Below are positions 8,422 through 16,824 of a stretch of DNA of 64,000 nt, in pieces. Within the stretch, counting starts at the first letter, position 1, and each line of letters opens with the position of its first letter. Source of the stretch: Promethearchaeota archaeon (GTDB lineage Archaea > Asgardarchaeota > Lokiarchaeia > Sigyniarchaeales > SOKP01); assembly GCA_019057795.1 (NCBI GenBank), contig JAHLWS010000067.1, positions 1 through 64,000 on the forward strand, read 5' to 3'. Under the pieces are notes generated by a model. The model was not told the DNA's origin. It was given only the letters and a program-made list of their open reading frames with translations, and did not search any database. Position numbers and translations under genes: made by a program.

Positions 8422-9243
8422 TTAAAGATTAAGAACATCTTTCATTTCGAAGATTTTACTTTCTTTTTGTTTCGCAATATATTTTATTGCTCGTATTGCT
8501 CCAGTAGCAAAACAATTTCTATTTATTGCAGTATGCTTTAGTTCGATATATTCTCCAGAACCAGCATATAATATTTTATGTTCTCCAACTATATCACCAG
8601 CACGTATACAATGAATCCCAATCTCATTTTTAGCTCCTTTTTCTCTTAATCCTTTACCCCTAGATCGGCCATATTTAGTTATATCCTCCTTTTTTACTTC
8701 TAGCACTTCACAAATGGTGTCAAGTATTTTAAGAGACGTCCCACTGAAGTTATCTTGTTTTCGATTATGATGGGTTTCAATAATCTCAATGTCCCAATCG
8801 TTTAAATATTCAGTTAAAATTGCTGCTATTTTGAATAAAATGTTTACGCCCGTTGCCATATTAGGCGAAATCACTGCTGGAGCCTTCTTTGTTTTTACAA
8901 GGTTTTCGAATTCATCGAGAAAATCTTGGGTCATTGCTGTTGTTCCAATTACGCATTTAATTCCGTTTTCAACGCAGATTTTGCAATTTTTTTCTGTTGC
9001 TTTTGCCACAGTAAAATCTACAGCGACATCTGGCTTAGTTTCGTCTATAACTTTTTGAAGATAATTAACATCACTGATTTTGATTTTATTCCTATCTTTT
9101 ACGGCTAAGAGCCCTCCTAATTCTTCGCCGATATTATTTACATCGCAAGCGGCAACTACTTCAATTTCTTCTTCCTTTAACGCTAATACACTAATAAGCT
9201 TCCCCATTATCCCCGTAGGGCCTAAGATTAGTAATTTTATCAT
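8422..9243 (-). CDS. dapB: 4-hydroxy-tetrahydrodipicolinate reductase
   Basis: 273 residues, typical length. Reduces the dihydrodipicolinate intermediate with NAD(P)H in the DAP lysine pathway. The N-terminal nucleotide-binding loop is LILGPTGIMGKLIS. The catalytic block is ETHHNRKQDNFSGTSLK, with the His-His and Lys positions conserved. The C-terminus FATGAIRAIKYIAKQ is also family-typical. It follows dapA by 25 bases on the same strand and is probably co-transcribed. A diverged copy of its 3' end lies at 5985-6083, so its history in this locus probably includes allele replacement. Confidence 0.95.
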   Translation of the reverse strand: MIKLLILGPTGIMGKLISVLALKEEEIEVVAACDVNNIGEELGGLLAVKDRNKIKISDVNYLQKVIDETKPDVAVDFTVAKATEKNCKICVENGIKCVIGTTAMTQDFLDEFENLVKTKKAPAVISPNMATGVNILFKIAAILTEYLNDWDIEIIETHHNRKQDNFSGTSLKILDTICEVLEVKKEDITKYGRSRGKGLREKGAKNEIGIHCIRAGDIVGEHKILYAGSGEYIELKHTAINRNCFATGAIRAIKYIAKQKESKIFEMKDVLNL

Positions 9244-9268
9244 TATAATCCACCTTAAATCAAGCTTT

Positions 9269-10168
9269 CTAAATTAAATTTAAATTCTTTAATACGATTT
9301 TAACCTTTTCTTGATTGTCTACTAACGGAGGCGTTAGTGGCAACCTCATCCTTTTATTCATTATTCCCATTAATTCCGCAGCGTACTTTACTGGACCGGG
9401 ATTAGTTTCAATAAATAATACTTTAAAAAGATCGTATAGTTCGAACTGTTTTTCTTTAGCTTTTTCCCAATTTCCCTTAAGCATTGTGTTTGTGAATTCC
9501 ACAAGTTTAGCGGGTATAATATTTGCTGCTACACTTACGACGCCTTTACCACCCAGAGCCATTATGTGGAATGTCATTCCATCATCACCACTAAGAACTA
9601 TGAAATCTTCTGGTGTTGTTTTTACAATCTTGGTAATTTGATCTATATTTCCACTAGCACATTTAATCCCAACGATGTTATCATTTTTATAAGCTAACTT
9701 GGATACAGTTTCAGGTTCTAAATTTCGACCTGTGCGACTAGGTACGTTATATAATATTATCGGTAAAGATATTGAATCTGCTATTGCTGAGAAATGATCT
9801 ATTAAAGAATGTTGCACTGGTTTATTATAATATGGAACAACAACTAAACATCCATCAGCCCCTGCTTTTTCAGCGTATTGACTGAGTGATATTGACTCTT
9901 GAGTTGAATTACTTCCTGTCCCTGCTAATACAAAGGGGTCTTTTCCGCTTTTTTTTGCCTCATCAACCGTGATCTCTATTGCGTAATGGTGCTCCTTATG
10001 AGACAACGTTGCTGATTCGCCAGTAGTACCCATGGTTAAAGGCTGACAGCCGTTATCGATCTGAAATCTAATAAATTCACGATATTTTTCTTCGTCTATA
10101 GAAAAATCCTCATTAAAGGGCGTTATCATAGCAGTAATTACATTTTGCAATTTCTCGAGCTTTTTCAT
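9269..10168 (-). CDS. dapA: 4-hydroxy-tetrahydrodipicolinate synthase
   Basis: 299 residues, the expected size for a TIM-barrel Schiff-base aldolase of the DapA/NAL family. Condenses pyruvate with aspartate semialdehyde, the first committed step of DAP/lysine synthesis. The Schiff-base lysine is K169 in VGIKCASGN, the catalytic tyrosine is Y140 in LYNVPSRTGRN, and the threonine pair lies in MGTTGESATLSH. The context with dapB, dapF and lysA favours DapA over N-acetylneuraminate lyase. First gene of the minus-strand dapA-dapB pair; its promoter should lie in the 250-base AT-rich gap shared with the divergent gene at 10422. Confidence 0.95.
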   Translation of the reverse strand: MKKLEKLQNVITAMITPFNEDFSIDEEKYREFIRFQIDNGCQPLTMGTTGESATLSHKEHHYAIEITVDEAKKSGKDPFVLAGTGSNSTQESISLSQYAEKAGADGCLVVVPYYNKPVQHSLIDHFSAIADSISLPIILYNVPSRTGRNLEPETVSKLAYKNDNIVGIKCASGNIDQITKIVKTTPEDFIVLSGDDGMTFHIMALGGKGVVSVAANIIPAKLVEFTNTMLKGNWEKAKEKQFELYDLFKVLFIETNPGPVKYAAELMGIMNKRMRLPLTPPLVDNQEKVKIVLKNLNLI

Positions 10169-10421
10169 GATTAATCATATCAGTTTTTCTTTTTTTGTAG
10201 GATTTAACTGTTAAAACTATTTAAATAAAAAATAATAATTAAAATATAATTTGTTAAAATTCGCTTATAAGGATTATTGCTAAGCACATCATAAATAATC
10301 ATCTATATCACTATTGTGTTGTTACGTCTTTTAATATTAGTCAAGTAAGAAGTTTTAATATTTTAGAAAAAAATTAAATAGGAAGTTAATTATGATTTTG
10401 GTATAAAATTCTAAAGTAAAC

Positions 10422-11432
10422 ATGAAATTGGATTATTTAAATAAATTTAATGGAACTATATTAGGCGTAAGCATTGGAGATACTTTAGGTCACCCCTTTG
10501 AAGGAATGTTACGAGAGAGAATTTATTCTCATTTTAAAGATTTCAAAGAATTTATCAACAGCAACAAAAAACTATTTAATTCGTATACTGACGATACACA
10601 ATTAACACTACACACAGCAGAAGCACTTATTCAAGGATCTGGATTCAATATAAATAATTTTACTAGAGAATATATTAAATGGCTTGAAGATCCTCCAATA
10701 GGACCGGGATTTGGATGCATTTCCTCTATTCAAAAATTAAAATACGGAATTCCATGGGAAAAAGCGGCTTCGAATTCGGGAGGTAATGGTACCGCAATGC
10801 GAGTCTCTCCAATTGGATTGTTTTACTGTAAAGATATAAAAAGTTTAGAAAAATCCGCTTTAAAATCTAGTATTATCACTCATTCTCACCCAGCAGCTTC
10901 AGCAGGTGCTATAGTTATAGCAAGAGCAATAGCTTTTTTAATAGATAAAAAACCAGAGACTGTTTTTTCAATCGACGAGTTCTTTGAAACTATTATATTA
11001 TCAATTTCAAACTCTCATGAAAGAATATGGGGAGAATTTATCGAAATTTTAAACAAAGTAAAGCAAAATTTAAACATCTCAATCGAAGCAGGGTTAATAA
11101 AATTCTCCCAAGTTGGGGTTAAATCACCATATTTTATTGAAGAATACTTGGGTAAGGCTTTTGTTCACCCTTATACTCTCAGTACTGTTGCTTGCGCCAT
11201 ATTCGTTTTTTTAAAAAAATTAAACTCATTTGAAGATTGCATTTTTCAGTTAGCAACAGCAGGAGGAGATAGTGACACTGTTGGAGCTATCGGTGGAAGT
11301 TTAGCAGGTGCTTATTTTGGATTAAAAAATATTCCTAGCGATTTAATAATGATTGTAAAAAATCATAAAAATATCTTAAGAGTTAGTGAACGATTACATC
11401 TTAAATTCAAAGAGAAATACAAAATAATCTAA
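10422..11432 (+). CDS. ADP-ribosylglycohydrolase family protein
   Basis: 336 residues. The DraG/ARH fold with its two metal-binding blocks is clear: GVSIGDTLGHPFEG plus YTDDTQLTLHTAEAL near the N-terminus, and AGGDSDTVGAIGGSLAGAYFG near the C-terminus. GNGTAMRVSPIGLF is the usual central block. Such enzymes remove ADP-ribose from proteins, nucleic acids or small molecules using two Mg or Mn ions. The substrate cannot be predicted from sequence. The last four bases overlap the end of the convergent archaemetzincin gene. Cytoplasmic; no signal peptide. Confidence 0.9.
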   Translation: MKLDYLNKFNGTILGVSIGDTLGHPFEGMLRERIYSHFKDFKEFINSNKKLFNSYTDDTQLTLHTAEALIQGSGFNINNFTREYIKWLEDPPIGPGFGCISSIQKLKYGIPWEKAASNSGGNGTAMRVSPIGLFYCKDIKSLEKSALKSSIITHSHPAASAGAIVIARAIAFLIDKKPETVFSIDEFFETIILSISNSHERIWGEFIEILNKVKQNLNISIEAGLIKFSQVGVKSPYFIEEYLGKAFVHPYTLSTVACAIFVFLKKLNSFEDCIFQLATAGGDSDTVGAIGGSLAGAYFGLKNIPSDLIMIVKNHKNILRVSERLHLKFKEKYKII

Positions 11433-11998
11433 TCAAAATCGTCTAGGAAATCATTCAATTTTTTCAAGCACGTTTCGCAATAATTTGGCGGTTTTTTATC
11501 CGTATCGTCTAAGGAATTTGAATATCGCATTACACATAGATTTTCACAGTGTTCTAACCCAAAAGTGTGTCCAAGCTCGTGAATTGCTTCCTTCAACACT
11601 CTTAACTCAAATTGAGCTACATTTTCAGATCTCCTATAAAATTTTTCCCTTAAACGAGTAACTGAAATTAAAGCGCTCCCAAAAGATTTGTTTTTAGGCA
11701 TGTCAGCAACGCCAAATACAAAGTTTAAAAATCTCGAAAAAATATCTACATCCATAACACCTAATATACGATAGTAATTTTTATTATTAACATGCTTGAT
11801 TAACCTTTTTTTAACCTTTAAAGCATCGTATTGTCTTTGATAAGGTCCATATTCAGATTCCAATAATGGAAGTTTCTCGGGAAGAATATTTATTTTAATG
11901 TTATTATTTTTAAAGAACCACTTCAAATTCTTTTGAAGAACAATTAAAATCCTAGGATCGATATCTCCAATTCTTTGTAGATGAATTATTTTCTTCAT
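11429..11998 (-). CDS. amzA: Archaemetzincin zinc metallopeptidase
   Basis: 189 residues, right size for the archaeal family. The signature is complete: HELGHTFGLEHCENLCVM (HExxHxxGxxHC, then CxM) followed by NYCETCLKKL, giving the four cysteines of the second structural zinc site. N-terminal residues 1-60 fit the archaemetzincin fold (IHLQRIGDIDPRIL). Aminopeptidase-like activity is known for human relatives; the archaeal role is unknown. Single gene, convergent with the ADP-ribosylglycohydrolase gene. Cytoplasmic. Confidence 0.92.
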   Translation of the reverse strand: MKKIIHLQRIGDIDPRILIVLQKNLKWFFKNNNIKINILPEKLPLLESEYGPYQRQYDALKVKKRLIKHVNNKNYYRILGVMDVDIFSRFLNFVFGVADMPKNKSFGSALISVTRLREKFYRRSENVAQFELRVLKEAIHELGHTFGLEHCENLCVMRYSNSLDDTDKKPPNYCETCLKKLNDFLDDFD

Positions 11999-12188
11999 TT
12001 TTAAACATATTAAAATAGATTAGATAAAATATCTTAGCTAAGAAAATATTATACGTTTTTATTTATTAGATTTAATATAATCTAATGGCATATCGATCGT
12101 TGGTGAATTGCAATAAAAAAATTAAAAATCGAAAGAATATTTTAATCTTTATTATTAACATATAATAATTAAATTTTTCATTATTAAG

Positions 12189-12199
12189 ATATAAAAAAT
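12189..12199 (+). promoter_or_regulatory. Probable TATA box for tRNA-Pro
   Basis: GATATAAAAAA lies about 28 bases ahead of the tRNA 5' end, the spacing expected for an archaeal TATA box with transcription starting at or near the mature 5' end. Confidence 0.5.
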
Positions 12200-12221
12200 C
12201 GTTTTACCCCTCATATTTAAT

Positions 12222-12295
12222 GGGAGGGTGGTCTAGCTTGGTATGATTCCTGGTTTGGGACCAGGTGGCCGGGGGTTCGAATCCCCCCTCTCCCA
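12222..12295 (+). tRNA. tRNA-Pro (UGG)
   Basis: A 74-nt cloverleaf. The acceptor stem GGGAGGG pairs with CTCTCCC (one G-U pair). The anticodon stem CCTGG/CCAGG encloses the loop TTTGGGA, giving anticodon TGG (proline). The T arm is GGGGG-TTCGAAT-CCCCC. Discriminator base A; CCA is not encoded. No intron. The T-run just downstream may serve as terminator. Confidence 0.95.
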
Positions 12296-12384
12296 TTTTT
12301 AAACTTATTCTTTGATGATTTATGTTAATTCAATTTTAAATTCCAAAAAAAAAAATAATAACTTGAACTTTAAAAGAAAAAGGA

Positions 12385-12687
12385 TTAAATTTTTGTGTAC
12401 TCTTCGATATCTATTGATTCCTCTGAATTAAAGTAAATTTCAGGAATTAAGTCCTGAATTGTTGAGAAAAATGATATCATTGTTGCCGGATTATCAGAAG
12501 TTATTTTGTAATATTTATGAAATCTCCAAATCTTTTTATAAGTGAGTTGGTCTTGAAAGAATTGAAAAATCTGCTCGATATCACCTATAAAATCTTCATG
12601 CCTTTGCACCCAAGCGTAAATTTCGTTTCTATTTCTTTTTTTATCCTGTCTAATTTTTAACTTTATTATCATCTTAATGCTTAACAA
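12385..12687 (-). CDS. Hypothetical protein
   Basis: 100 residues, not recognised. The N-terminus is strongly basic (KMIIKLKIRQDKKRNRNE), followed by an aromatic, charged region (YAWVQRHEDFIGDIEQIFQFF) and an acidic C-terminus. No Cys motif, signal peptide or membrane segment. The ATG is plausible, with an alternative Met five codons in. It stands alone between tRNA-Pro and the polyferredoxin fragment at the left edge of the accessory island. Confidence 0.5.
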   Translation of the reverse strand: MLSIKMIIKLKIRQDKKRNRNEIYAWVQRHEDFIGDIEQIFQFFQDQLTYKKIWRFHKYYKITSDNPATMISFFSTIQDLIPEIYFNSEESIDIEEYTKI

Positions 12688-12799
12688 CTTATTTCTGTTT
12701 TAAAACTGCTAAATATAACATATTTTTGATTTTATTTATTAAAACAAATAGAAATTTTTAAGGCGAAAATCCTTTAGAAATTAGAAAAGAATAATAAAA

Positions 12800-13036
12800 T
12801 TATCCTAAAACCTTTTTTAATTCTTTTGTAATCCTATCAACTTTTTTATCCTTCATCCAATAACGAATTTTGCTCGATTTTAGAAATTCTTGGACTATGT
12901 TATTCAATTCATTTAATTTCTTCTTATCTTCCTTGGTGAGCTGAGGTACTTGTTCTTTTATTTCCTTTTTTATTTTTTCGATATGTTCTTCAACAGTTAG
13001 TATTTGAACTTGCTCCTTACCTTCGACAATTGCCTT
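12800..13036 (-). pseudogene. C-terminal fragment of a polyferredoxin gene (78 codons)
   Basis: Minus-strand frame with no start codon and an in-frame TGA just upstream. It reads EGKEQVQILTVEEHIEKI, then PQLTKEDKKKLNELNN, then FLKSSKIRYWMKDKKV. It aligns end to end with the last 75 residues of the intact polyferredoxin at 15677-16753 (QGKQQIEIPIIAEEIKAV, PQLSKEEREKLFQLNE, FLRSSKIRYWIKDKKV). All cysteine-bearing parts are absent. The N-terminal half of a similar gene lies at 30282-30788 on the same strand, so this may be the other end of one gene split by the island between them. Confidence 0.8.
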
Positions 13037-13169
13037 TCAATTATTTAATTATTATTAATTTTATTATATTATTTTTAAATTAAAAGAAACATAATCCTTA
13101 TCACACTTAATATTTAAATAGTAATAATATTTTTTCGACATTAAGAAATTAATGAAGCCCACAATTTAG

Positions 13170-15578
13170 GTGTTAAATAAACTGAATGAAACAGAAGTTT
13201 ACAATCTATTTAAGACATACTTAATAAATAATGCGTTAGAATTTCTCGGAGATCGCTCAATTATAATAAATAATAATATTCCTGATTTTATTTATAAAAA
13301 ATCTAAATATTTTATTGCTATAGAAATCAAAGGTTCAGGACCAAAAACGGGCATTGAGAGGGGTTATACTCAATGTTGGAGTTATTTAAAAGAAGTTAAT
13401 AAATCTTTCATAGTTATACCTGACGATGATACAATCAAATTAATTAAAAAAAATCTTTTAAAGGATTTAGGAATTGGCTTAATAACTATTTCTCGTTCGG
13501 GTAATTTAAAGATATTATTTGATTTTTCTAATGAAAAGGATTTAAATAAAAATTGTTTGAGGGTAAGTAGAATATTCAATAATAGATCTAATGATGAAAG
13601 AAAAAAAAATTCTTTAACTACAACAGAAGTAAAAGAAAATATTATGAAAATCCTAAAACAGAATGGATATACTACAATAGATAAAATAGTAAATAATCTC
13701 AAATTGGACAAACCAACTATTAAAAGATTTTTAAATGAAAAGCTTAGACCTGAAGGAAAAGTTAATATATTAGGTTGGGAATATTTAGAAAAAGGGCAAA
13801 CTTTGAGGAATAAAAAAGGAAAAAAAATTTGGTGTTCTTCAGATTTTGATCTCTCTTGGAAAGATTTACCAGTAAAAGTAATACCATATCCCCATGGTTT
13901 TGATGGATTAATATTTTCTTTGGTTAACCAAGAAGCTTTGACAAATAGAGAAATTTTTGAAAAATTAGCAAATCAGGGGTACAATATTAAGCTTAATGAT
14001 ATAGAAAAACTAACATCAAAATCTTATCGTAATGGCTTTTTAATTACAATTCCATATATTACGAAAAATAAAAGAAGAGGATTTAGATACAGATATCATG
14101 ATCGAACAGATATGAATAAAAATAGATTTTGGAGAAACCCAGAATTTTCATTATTATTAGAAGAGAAAGGAGCGATGACTATTAGAGAGATAGCTACAAA
14201 TACGGGTTATACTGCTTCATATGTAAATACTCAAATTAAGAAATTAATAAAAAAGAAAGAAGTCATAGTGCTTGGTAAAAGACCAAGTGGAACAAGAATA
14301 TTTGGGAATTATAAATTCATAGAAAAAGCACCAATTGAATTTTTATCAAAGTTACAAGAAAAAATATTAATGAAGTTGAAAATTTTAAATAAATTTGAAG
14401 TATATGATAATATTGTAAAATTATTGCCTGAAAATAGAAAGAGAACAATTATTACAAATATTAGAAACTTAGTGAACAGTAGATTTGTAGAAAGAAAAAA
14501 ATATCAAACAACATTTAATGTGAAAATATCTTCTAAAGGCTTGGGTTATTTACAAACACTTGATGATTTAAATCTTAGCATTGATAGATGGAGAGAAAAT
14601 GAGGAAATAGTATTACTCTCACATTCTGAAAAGAGAATTATCAAATTGATTGATGAAAAGAAATATTGTACTCTAGAAATGATTATTAATTTGCTTGATG
14701 TATCCGAAACAGCCGCAAGACATTATATTCATAATTTAATAGATATATATAATTTAATTATAAGGGGAGGGAGAATATTTAATTCAGAAGCAAATGAAAA
14801 TTGTAGAAATTTTTATGGCAATGTTTTCTATTGTAGACCCGAAATTCTAGAAAAATTACCATTTAAGTATTTCCCTATATCAGGTTTTAAAGGATTAGTT
14901 GTTAAGATTGTTCTGGAAGAAGGTACGGTAATGAATTTTTATGATATCAAAAATATAGCAGAAAAAATATATAATATTGAATTTCCCTCAGATTGTATAA
15001 GAAATGCTTGTATGAATGCAGTAGAGAATGGAGAACTCAAAATAGTAGGAAATAAAAGAACTACCACTGGAAAAGCAGCCAATGCATATCTGCCAATCAG
15101 TTCAAATATTGAAGTTTTAACTCCAAAAGAGAATATTATGTTCTTATTTAAGAAAAATAGATTACTTACAGCTAAAAAAATTGCTGAAATATTAGATTAT
15201 GAAAGTATTAGTCAAATAAATAAATACTTAAATGAGTTAAAAAATGAAAACAAAATTTCGGAAAGTTCCACACGTGGTTTAACAAAATTTTATTCCTTAT
15301 CATCAATAGCACCAGAAATTTCTCCCAATCGTTTAACTGATTATCAAGAATGGTGTCTATACAATATTAAGAATTTTAAGAATGAATTTGAAAATAGAAA
15401 AACAAAAATGTTCAGAAAATATTTAGATGAAAAAAATAAAATAGAATGGAGTACTTTTAGAAAAGGTTTTAATGATCTTTTAAAAGATAATTATCTTGAT
15501 ATAATTGAAAAAAAATACATTTTGACTATTAAAGGTAAAAAATATATAAGAGGGATTTTTGGAACTGAATTTGATTAG
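13170..15578 (+). CDS. PD-(D/E)XK nuclease with tandem winged-helix domains
   Basis: 802 residues. Residues 1-115 form a nuclease-like domain: acidic helix residue E9 (NETEVYNLF), P38-D39 (NNNIPDFIY), E52-I-K54 (FIAIEIKGSG) and Q68xxxY72 (TQCWSYL), followed by the strand FIVIPDD. This is the PD-(D/E)XK plus QxxxY pattern of restriction/repair nucleases. The remaining ~680 residues contain about eight winged-helix-like units, for example TTIDKIVNNLKLDKPTIKRF, MTIREIATNTGYTASYVNTQ, CTLEMIINLLDVSETAARHY and LTAKKIAEILDYESISQINK. The start is GTG after TTTAG; no ATG fits. No RM or transposon partner is adjacent. It interrupts the polyferredoxin copies on both sides and is probably horizontally acquired. 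A DNA-reading effector or mobile-element protein is plausible. Confidence 0.6.
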   Translation: MLNKLNETEVYNLFKTYLINNALEFLGDRSIIINNNIPDFIYKKSKYFIAIEIKGSGPKTGIERGYTQCWSYLKEVNKSFIVIPDDDTIKLIKKNLLKDLGIGLITISRSGNLKILFDFSNEKDLNKNCLRVSRIFNNRSNDERKKNSLTTTEVKENIMKILKQNGYTTIDKIVNNLKLDKPTIKRFLNEKLRPEGKVNILGWEYLEKGQTLRNKKGKKIWCSSDFDLSWKDLPVKVIPYPHGFDGLIFSLVNQEALTNREIFEKLANQGYNIKLNDIEKLTSKSYRNGFLITIPYITKNKRRGFRYRYHDRTDMNKNRFWRNPEFSLLLEEKGAMTIREIATNTGYTASYVNTQIKKLIKKKEVIVLGKRPSGTRIFGNYKFIEKAPIEFLSKLQEKILMKLKILNKFEVYDNIVKLLPENRKRTIITNIRNLVNSRFVERKKYQTTFNVKISSKGLGYLQTLDDLNLSIDRWRENEEIVLLSHSEKRIIKLIDEKKYCTLEMIINLLDVSETAARHYIHNLIDIYNLIIRGGRIFNSEANENCRNFYGNVFYCRPEILEKLPFKYFPISGFKGLVVKIVLEEGTVMNFYDIKNIAEKIYNIEFPSDCIRNACMNAVENGELKIVGNKRTTTGKAANAYLPISSNIEVLTPKENIMFLFKKNRLLTAKKIAEILDYESISQINKYLNELKNENKISESSTRGLTKFYSLSSIAPEISPNRLTDYQEWCLYNIKNFKNEFENRKTKMFRKYLDEKNKIEWSTFRKGFNDLLKDNYLDIIEKKYILTIKGKKYIRGIFGTEFD

Positions 15579-15676
15579 TGCTTTCTATAAATTACTTAGA
15601 ATGAGATTTAGAAATTAATAATAAATCCTAAGGATTTAATACTCTTGTGAGTTAAAGTACTGCTTAATACAGATAT

Positions 15677-16753
15677 TTACAAATTTAGTTGCTTTTTTAA
15701 CTCTCTTGCGATTTTGGCAACTTTTTTATCTTTTATCCAATATCTAATTTTTGAGGATCGCAAAAAGGTTTGAATTTTCTCATTTAGCTGAAATAATTTT
15801 TCTCTTTCTTCTTTTGATAATTGAGGTATATCTTCTTCGATTTTTTCTTTTACTGCTTTAATTTCTTCTGCAATGATTGGGATTTCTATTTGTTGTTTAC
15901 CTTGAATTAATCTCTTCCTTAATATTTCTTTTATACCATTAATCCAGCCTTGTATCCAAGGATAAGCTCCTTGCTTTCTTGGATCTATTATTCGTATATT
16001 TTTCCGATTAACAACTATCAAATCGTCAGGGCAAGAATTCTCGCACGCTCCGCAATAAAAGCACTTGTCTTCGTTACAAGCAATCTTACCGTATTTTACG
16101 ACGTCTTCGGCGCTCTCAGGAATATAAAATGATTGTACGGGGCAGATATTGATGCATGCCTTGCAATTTTCAGGACTGCATTTATGTAACATATTTTTTT
16201 TAATAATAACTTCCCCTTGAATTGGTGAATCTATTTGAAAGCATTCAACAGGGCATTCCTTTTCAATTTTATAATACTCTTCAATAAAATTTCTTTCTCG
16301 GACATCTAAACATAATTTACAAATTTTAATGTTCCTATCTTCGATACATTTATCCATATCGATCTTATAAAATTTTCCTATAGTAGGGAATTCATTAAGG
16401 TCGATTTGCCCTTCAGGCTCAATATTTTCGTGGAATGCATCATTAGGACATACAATAGCACATAACATACAATAACAGCATTTTTCATGATCTATTAGAA
16501 TTTTAGGGTTACTTTTATCAATTTTTTCTTGAGCAATATCAGGAATGGGTCCTAACTCGATTGCATTAACGGGACAGACTAATTTACACAAACTACAACC
16601 AATACATTTATTAATGTCATAAGTTAGCTTTTTATTAACCTCTTTATATTTCCAATTTAAAATTAATTGATCTGGACCAAACTCTAGGTTTTTTTCTATT
16701 TGATCTTCTTTTTTATCTTCAATCAAGGATGAATTTGAAATCCTAAATAACAC
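15677..16753 (-). CDS. Polyferredoxin, FwdF-like multi-[4Fe-4S] protein
   Basis: 358 residues with at least five cysteine clusters: CIGCSLCKLVCP, CCYCMLCAIVCP, a divergent CKLCLDVRERN with later CPVEC, CSPENCKACINICP and CFYCGACENSCP. A charged helical C-terminal tail without cysteines follows (residues about 285-358). The order resembles FwdF/FmdF polyferredoxins that feed electrons to formylmethanofuran dehydrogenase, but no fwd genes are nearby, so only a cytoplasmic electron-transfer role is supported. Start is GTG at 16751-16753 with AGTAGG upstream. It is the only intact member of three related copies in the window; the others are fragments at 12.8 and 30.3-30.8 kb. Confidence 0.8.
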   Translation of the reverse strand: MLFRISNSSLIEDKKEDQIEKNLEFGPDQLILNWKYKEVNKKLTYDINKCIGCSLCKLVCPVNAIELGPIPDIAQEKIDKSNPKILIDHEKCCYCMLCAIVCPNDAFHENIEPEGQIDLNEFPTIGKFYKIDMDKCIEDRNIKICKLCLDVRERNFIEEYYKIEKECPVECFQIDSPIQGEVIIKKNMLHKCSPENCKACINICPVQSFYIPESAEDVVKYGKIACNEDKCFYCGACENSCPDDLIVVNRKNIRIIDPRKQGAYPWIQGWINGIKEILRKRLIQGKQQIEIPIIAEEIKAVKEKIEEDIPQLSKEEREKLFQLNEKIQTFLRSSKIRYWIKDKKVAKIARELKKQLNL

Positions 16754-16824
16754 CTACTTGAAACCTTATTATATTTAATATTATTGAATTATTTAAAAAA
16801 CTTTAATTATTATTATAAAAAAAG

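Noticed and set aside
12222..12295. Integration site (attachment) in tRNA-Pro for the island
   Set aside because: No direct repeat of the tRNA 3' end is found near the far island edge, and the left edge of the island is 500 bases away in a ferredoxin gene.
15677..16753. Assignment as FwdF of a formylmethanofuran dehydrogenase
   Set aside because: Cluster pattern is similar, but no fwd/fmd genes are in the window, so only polyferredoxin is claimed.
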